A DNA stretch of 64,000 nt from Vanessa cardui (lineage: Eukaryota; Arthropoda; Insecta; Lepidoptera; Nymphalidae), in NCBI RefSeq assembly GCF_905220365.1, contig NC_061131.1, positions 6,733,318-6,797,317 on the forward strand, read 5' to 3'. Under the pieces are notes generated by a model that was given only the letters and a program-made list of their open reading frames with translations, had not been told where the DNA came from and did no database searches. Every line of letters begins with the position of its first letter. Positions within the stretch are counted from its first letter, which is position 1. Positions 57,186-64,000 of the stretch are shown in pieces. The translations under genes were made by a program, and so were the position numbers.

Positions 57186-59094
57186 AGCTATTGGAACACT
57201 CCATTTCGTACCCTCAGTTTGATCTCTCCTCTTTTCTTCGTAGCAGACTAATATTTCTTAGATGTTGAGAAATAAACTATCTACCGAAGATTTTTCTTCT
57301 TGCAAAATCATGTGTTACCGATCTGCCAATAAAGCTTGCCCGAAGGTATTGTTTGAATATAATTTTTATATGCAAATATGGTTCTTATGTGAAATATCAC
57401 TGCAAATGTTGATGTATAGATATATGGATGGGTTATCTTATTATTATTATCATACATAGTTCCATCTTTTAAGCGCAGGTTATGGTGAAAAAGTCAATTA
57501 TAGTGTACTTCCTTTATATGTATTGCTATATTATGAGAATAGATATTTTTTACTACGAAGGTGACAACTCACCCACAGGAGGCATTTCGAAAACTAAAAA
57601 AAATAAATAGATAATTGTTGTCTTTCATTTAATCCAGTAATGGATTTATTTTTTACGACATGACAATATTCAAAAGTAACGAGTATGTATTACGACACGT
57701 TCGAATTACATAATTCATCTATCAAAGACGGAATCACAAACATATAAAATTCGTAACAAGCTACATAATAACAATCATCAAAACGCAAGGATCGCGAAGA
57801 AAAATACGGCAATGAAAGGCGGCGACATTTTTTCACCAAATTACACGCGCGTCAAATCATTACACACCCAAACACAGTCAAAGAGGCAAACCGAAACACT
57901 CGTGAAACTTCCGACCGCCAGAGAGAGATGGAGGACCCCAGGGCGTACTATGGAAACTCGATTTACGCAAACATAATTTACAAAATTGTTTTTCTTTTTT
58001 CCCATTCTTTATAAATCCTCATTTGAAATGACAACTTTATTAATTAGGTTTGCCGCCTTACTGGTACAGGTCTTTGCGAAAATGGACTATGTTGATAAGT
58101 GAGAATTGAAACTGTAGTACGAGTTTGATGGTATGAGAAAGGGAGAAAAAGGGTGTTTAGGGGTGAGGGGTGATTGGGATGAGAAAGTTATTAATTCTGG
58201 AAGCGAGAGGCGCCAGCCTACGGTCTCGACTGCAACAGAGTGGAGGCTTACCTTAGATTCGCTAAATGTTCTACTGATATCATTATTACGATGCTAACGT
58301 TTTGACATTATTTTTATTTAAGGAGTAAATTATATTGATACGCAAGTGAATAATGATATTTTACTTTTCAGTGTAGTTCAGAACGTATCTCTATTGATAG
58401 AAAGTCTAAACTAAAGGTTGAATATCAAAACAACAATATTTTCATACAATAACAACACACCGCTTAGAACACGCGTTGATATCAATACGCGTTATTAATT
58501 TGAAAAAAGAATGTTCTTTAACTTCTTTCGAGTAATGAAAGAAGTAAAAGCTGCCGATCTTCTTTTTAGAAATCTTTCATGGTCACTGAAAACAATAAAT
58601 TACGATTGAAATAAACCGAAATTGCCAAACACGTCTTGACATATTTGTGAATGTCGTGATTGATAATACTTTTTTCTATTATTTGTTGTAGTCGAATTAT
58701 TTAGCTTGTGGCGTCCTCCACAAAGTTAAAGTTCAAAGGTACTCGAGGGAATGAATAACCTTCACGTATATCATAATAAAATTGAGTCCATCAAGTCGTG
58801 AAGACTATGACGTTACTATGAATTGTAAATGTACTTGATACGTACATTCTCTTAATTACAAAGCAGAAATCAAAATTGTCTTGACGTATTTAATGCTGGC
58901 TTTAGAGTCATTGTTGTACTTAATTTTATTAAGAAAAAAAAAATATCATTGACGTAGTTTTCTTAAATAAATGCTACGTACCATTTTCATAGTGATCGTT
59001 TGGTAGAGTTACTGGTAGTTCTACGGTGAAATATCAACACATATAATAATATCAGTTGAAAATATAAGCCACTATTTACACAGTTAATGCGATA
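57186..59094. other. non-coding DNA with a GC-elevated patch
   Basis: A patch at about 57780-58260 is richer in CpG and purine-rich strings. An imperfect palindrome ACGCGTTGATATCAATACGC lies at 58471-58490. A 65-codon frame (57262-57459) is unsupported. Confidence 0.45.
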
Positions 59095-59215
59095 ACTACT
59101 GCATCTAAGATGTTTCGGCCTTTGTTCATATAATTACACTGACTCAATCATCATTGAGATCAGAACGCAGCAATAATAAATAACTATTGCTATTTAGTTG
59201 AATATGAATTTACAT
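59095..59215 (-). repeat. repeat R fragment
   Basis: Reads CTAAGATGTTTCGGCCTTTG, AATTACACTGACTCAATCAT and TTACATAAAGCCATCTAGCC. Diverged, with the same order as the 48053 copy. Confidence 0.55.
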
Positions 59216-60344
59216 AAAGCCATCTAGCCAGAGTACTAGAACTGATATGTATAGCAGTAGTACGAATTAGTACTAATTTTATTTTAAAGACTATTAAAAC
59301 TCTTTTAATTTGACCTAAGCGCTTTCATATTATTTATACAATGTAAATTGGCAAAGGAAATTCGAAAAATGATCGTTTTTATTATTGTTATTTCTTAATA
59401 CTCTTATTAGTATATAAGTTACATTAAAACAAAAAAAATAATAATAATTGCATTCAATATTTCCTGAAACATATAGTAAATTTGATAGGCTAAATCATTT
59501 AGCTGTTGTATTGTTTACTTTTCAACACAAGCGCAACATATGATATAAAATTAATTTATTATAACCCCAGAGTGGAGCTAAAGTATCATGTATTGCTTCG
59601 AATACAATATTAACTTGGAATTACATTTTGATTAGTGAAGTCCGACCTCGGGCTTCGAGCGCATACAGCTGTACCGACTCATATCGATCTCTGTATGAAT
59701 ATTTGAAGCCGACCCGTCCTTGCATGCTGCTATAGAAGTGCAAATAAAAAAAAGAACGTTATTTTTTATGTCATTCTGTTGGTCGTAGATTTATAATCAG
59801 CAAGAGTTAGGTGTCACTTTAAAGTATAAGGTATAATGTAAACGAAATATTGACGAGAATGTTTGTACTACTTGTAAAAGTTTTTACAGATCTCTCTCTC
59901 TCAGATCCATGAAGGAACGGAATATGGTTCGACTGTGTAACGATATACATTTTATTTTTCTTTATTTACATATTTTATTAATGTACAAGTTTTGTAACAA
60001 TAATAAAACAATGTTCTATTACTGAGCAACGCTAACGGCGCCTTCGATTCACGATGATGAGAACCGTAGTGTTTCTGCAACACATCGAAAAGTCCTCAAT
60101 TTAATAACACAAATACTATTCGAATATTTAATAATAATAACTTAATAAAAATTGTTTATTATTTGTTATTAATGTATATTTATTCGAATTTTAAAAGGAA
60201 GGAAATAATTTTGTGTATAGGAATATTTTAATACGTTTCTATTCCATTAGCCATTTAAATTGAAACTTTTTACAGATGTTGTATAAAACTGGATGAACTG
60301 ACGAAAGAAACGAAATATACTCGGTGGTATACTCGTATAGGGTT
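59216..60344. other. AT-rich non-coding DNA
   Basis: Nothing recognisable. A small CT run lies at 59891-59905. Confidence 0.5.
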
Positions 60345-60565
60345 TTGTGTAAGCCCTTCTGGGTACAACACTCAGGCATCGGATCTACTTCCGCAAGCAG
60401 TAATACTTAGTATCGTTGTGTTTCGGTATGATCGGAGTGCGTTTGTGTAACTAAAAGAACAAGGGACCCCGGGTTAGTTGATGGCACATTGGCGACTTAA
60501 GGTTTAGTTACTATTTCATACAGCGCCATATCTATAGGTAGTGTTATCACTTTTTTAGCTAAAAT
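60345..60565 (+). repeat. repeat R copy
   Basis: GTAAGCCCTTCTGGGTACAA, then AGTATCGTTGTGTTTCGGTA, AGAACAAGGGACCCCGGGTT and TTGATGGCACATTGGCGAC. Moderately diverged. Confidence 0.65.
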
Positions 60566-62594
60566 CTAAAGATGGTAAATTGAGATGACGAATCATGAAC
60601 TGTTTAGCTAAATAGCACCCAAACCAATCTACAAATCCAGTATCACACGAAACTAATTAAACCAATGCAGATAACTAGCACACAGCATTATGGACGAATG
60701 AAGAAGTTTTACGGCTTCCATTTAAAAATTAGTCACACGTAGCCTTTATGATTTTATAGCTTACAAAATGATGAGAGATACTAGATTAGAGCCTTATAAA
60801 ATATAGTCCTAAGCGTTAGATTACAATGCTGCCTGGAAATAAAAATACGCAATGTTAACCAATAATTGAAAGGAAAATACGTCTGTTAGTTGATTATTTG
60901 AGCAGAAAAAAATACAGTTAATATTGCACGATAGTTTCTGGTTTAGTATCATCAATCTGTACGCATAATATCGCAGTAGGCGTGCGATACTTATAGAATT
61001 TTTTTAAAAAATAACGTGGCATTTCAAGGGATTCTGGCTATTAGTTTGTTATATACATTTTTATATCGAACTATCGCGAGAAACATTCTAACGTAGAAAC
61101 TTTAGAAAGCCGGGTAAAGTCACATGCAAAATTTAGTCTTCAATAATAATCAACGTGAACCAGTTACGACTCTCCATCCATATTCGAGGTAATTGGATTG
61201 TGTCGGGAGTGTATTCGGGTCACCATTTACACTGACCTCTTGTGGACATGCCCACGTTTGACACTGACTGCGAACTTTAAAATATTAATAACTGTATTCC
61301 AGTAACAAAAACAAATGTCGTATCGTGTCTATATTGTATAGTACTTTTGTTTGAATACTCATATTTTAAGTACCTACTTTTTTGAAATGGTATTCCTTTT
61401 TATTAACTTTTCAATAATATAGCAATTACAAAATAGATACCTACAACGTTTTAATTGAAAGTCATTAATTCTACGATTCTATTGTGGAAAGATTGATTAA
61501 CTAAACAGAACGAAACAAAATGTGCTTACAGTATTTAATTATTATTATACACATAATAAAATAATTTTCATAAAAGTTACAATAACAATTGCTTGCGTTC
61601 ACTCAAACAATTTTATAAACGTTTCGATAAACGAGACAATATTACAATACTAGTGTGTATAATACGTATTGTTATGTCGGGTCTTACCTATAGACTAACA
61701 ATATACATATGCAGTAATTGGATTGAATTGAATTGCTACGATGTTCCTAGTTTATTTAGGTCATAGTAGCAGCCTAGTGATGTTTAACGTATCGGTTTTA
61801 ATAAAACTAATGTTATATTCATAATTTAATTCAATATGCATGATGTTTATACTTCAGTTAACTAGGTCGGGCGTTTAATACCGACTGTAGGTCCGAGGAG
61901 AAGCTTTCGAATTATTCGCGTATTAGAATCTCGCTTGCCTTTTGTGGCGAGAGAAAGGAAAATATCACTAACTAGTAATTACGACCTAATTTTCTTTTCA
62001 CTGGATCCTATTTAACTTGTTTATGTTTAACAAGAGATAGTGTTATTAAAGACGCGAATAACGTATAATTTATAAGTGCATTTTTGGCATTTTCAGGAGT
62101 TCTTAGAAACTTTATAAAGTTTATATTATCGTATAGCGGACGGACGTCCCGTGCGACAACGGCCGGCCCGTTACCGTGAACGGGACGTTTGAGAGAGTCG
62201 AGTCGGGACACGCGCGAAAAGATGGCGTCCGCTCTTGCGACGCTTATCATTAGTTTATCTAAAATGTTTGTCAATTTCATTGATTATTTACAGTAAAGTG
62301 TAATTCCTTAAAACCGATATTATTTACACGCACACTATAATAGCCCCAGTACTTGTATTGCAGAGAAAAATATATTTTGTAAATACTTTGATTAATCGGC
62401 GGGGTATACATGGATATTTAAACTTCGACCTACCATTACACTCCTTCAATATCAGATAACCTCCCTGACTCAACAGTCGGTCCTGAATGAGTAATCTGGC
62501 ATGTTTATCGTCATCTTACAAAGCCCATCTTGAAGCAGGGATGAAGTGATGCTGTTTTTATGATTACAGACCAACGCGAGTCACGTATAAACTT
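60566..62594. other. non-coding DNA with a GC-elevated patch
   Basis: The patch at about 62130-62240 includes GCCGGCCCGTTACCGTGAAC and is followed by AAGATGGCG with a short open frame on the plus strand and a GTAAAG string. A promoter or first exon is conceivable but unproven. The 90-codon minus frame 62008-62280 is not supported as a gene. Confidence 0.35.
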
Positions 62595-62685
62595 CACTTG
62601 GTGGTAGGGTTGCACGGCAACCAAGCAAATCATAATCATCAACCAAGCAAATCTGGGAAGGTACCACTCACTCATCATCTATAAT
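62595..62685 (+). repeat. repeat R 5' fragment
   Basis: CTTGGTGGTAGGGTTGCACG and GGGAAGGTACCACTCACTCA correspond to the first ~80 bp of repeat R. A short local duplication of ACCAAGCAAATC interrupts it. Confidence 0.6.
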
Positions 62686-64000
62686 ATTACTTTAGTCATT
62701 AATAAAAAAATATATTAATGTCTTGATTAAAAATATAGTTTTTTTTGTGTAAATAAATAATTTCCTTTAAACTTAATTAATTTGATTTTATTTTGTTAAC
62801 ATTTCAATGTCTAAAATAAACAAAAAAAAAACGAAGTAATTTACTGTACCTGAGTCAATAATCTTATAAATATATTGCTTTAAGAACGTCTGCAGGTCGT
62901 CTAAGGGTCATGAAGATCGAATGCTTCGTACATAAAATATTATCATTGTTACTCTTATTGAAACTTTGCTTCTTAAATATCTATATTATTAAAAAGCTCG
63001 AGAATTAACGGTCCATGAAATTGACTTGCAATTTATATACTCACAAGGATTAGTTTCTGTTTGTTTACTCACTACGTGATATATTGGTGTACGTTGTTCT
63101 AGATTGCTTTTATCATTAAATTGTTTAAAAGTAATGTTTTATTTGAAAATAAATCTTGCTATCGTATAAAAAGGCCTATTGATTTTTTTGGATTATATAA
63201 GTGCTTAATCTAAAAGCAGCCATTAATGCCGTCGATACATTGTCAACTATAGGATCTAAAATGTTATGCCTTCGTCCTGGCCAATGAAGTGTCACAGCCA
63301 AGTCAGTGATCTTATTCACTATTCAAACACTGCAACAAAATTAAGGGGACTACAGGAGCTAATTGCCCTTGAGAATCACGCGCACACATACATACACTAA
63401 CGAGTCTAACGACAAAAACGGCATGTCCCCCCGCGCACTACGCTTAGCGAGGCGGCGAGGTTACGCCTGAATATTCCAACAGATGGCGCCGAACCGCCGC
63501 GCGCCGCGCCGAGCGAAAGCGAAGCGAAGTCAATTCTATCAATTCTATCAATCATAGATTTCATAAAAATAGACAGGACAACAGAATTATTTTAATTTCT
63601 TTGTGTCATTTAAAAAATTATGATAAAATTAAACAGAATTAATTAAACTTAAATTATTATTATTTTATGTACAAAAAATAGTTAATTTAAACATTTTCTT
63701 CTTTAATTTTTACTGTATCAATTCAATTAGTTGTAATACTAAATATTAAATCGTACCTATTTTTAAATTTTGTAAGTTTGTTAAGCGATTTATTAAATAA
63801 AATTGGAACTGTTCGTAATTTGTACACTGACAAAAAGCGTAGAGTTTGTTCGTTTTACTAATATCGGTACACAAAGAAAAAAAATTAAGTTAAAAAAGTC
63901 AGCATCAAAAAGTTACTATAAAAATAATATCGTCAAGTCAGTTTAGTAGAATTATTGGTTAACTCGGTCAATCACAGTGGGTTTAGTCATAAATCTCATA
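62686..64000. other. non-coding DNA with a GC-rich patch
   Basis: AT-rich except 63405-63540, which holds GCGCGCCGCGCCGAGCG and AGATGGCGCC (63481-63490). After it comes a three-fold TCAATTCTA-like repeat at about 63530-63556. No gene is visible. Confidence 0.45.

Noticed and set aside
62008..62280. 90-codon minus-strand open frame
   Set aside because: No known motif. Part of it overlaps a GC-elevated patch that lowers stop frequency. More plausible as regulatory DNA.

Overview
The window is AT-rich animal DNA (often around 65-70 percent A+T by eye) with no recognisable host protein-coding gene. It holds a LINE- and SINE-dominated transposon landscape. The tRNA-derived SINE, the RTE, R1, Jockey and CR1-type LINE remains, and a ~300-bp repeat present in at least ten copies all match what is usual in Lepidoptera, most likely a butterfly. 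This is recognition from family knowledge, not a database search. The window reads as intergenic or intronic sequence. Every long open frame belongs to a transposable element.

Layout. 1-4.4 kb: a near-complete SINE, an RTE tail relic, a decayed Jockey-type LINE on the minus strand and an older RT relic. 4.4-12 kb: AT-rich non-coding DNA with one copy of the ~300-bp repeat (called repeat R here). 12.1-13.5 kb: a decayed Jockey copy. 13.5-21.4 kb: non-coding DNA, a perfect 19-bp hairpin, another Jockey relic and several small repeats. 21.4-24.4 kb: a GC-rich R1-clade LINE inserted into an older RTE relic, with an 11-bp target-site duplication. 25.1-25.2 kb: a perfect 31-bp hairpin. 25.36-28.65 kb: the best-preserved Jockey-type LINE (endonuclease plus RT, poly-A tail), broken by frameshifts. 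28.7-29.7 kb: a 991-bp foldback element flanked by ATAT. 31-36 kb: fragments of R1, Jockey, RTE and SINEs. 36.5-39.7 kb: a CR1/L2-type LINE. 40.0-44.04 kb: a 5'-truncated LINE whose RT tail, RNase H and zinc-knuckle region is followed by an uncharacterised domain and a complete virus-like superfamily 1 helicase. 44-64 kb: AT-rich DNA with repeat R copies, Helitron-like fragments, a pogo/Tigger-type DNA transposon remnant and GC-elevated patches that could be regulatory or promoter DNA.

The most notable object is the helicase-bearing LINE at 40.0-44.04 kb. The helicase frame is intact and keeps all diagnostic motifs, while the link to the upstream RNase H frame is broken by one stop and one single-base frameshift. 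I recall published reports of R1-clade insect LINEs carrying a tobamovirus-like helicase, so the fusion type is probably not new. The domain between zinc knuckle and helicase and the state of this copy merit attention. The LINEs do not work together as a gene system. What links them is nesting (R1 inside RTE), common decay, and a 3' tail shared by the Jockey LINE and repeat R, which suggests an LINE/SINE partnership.
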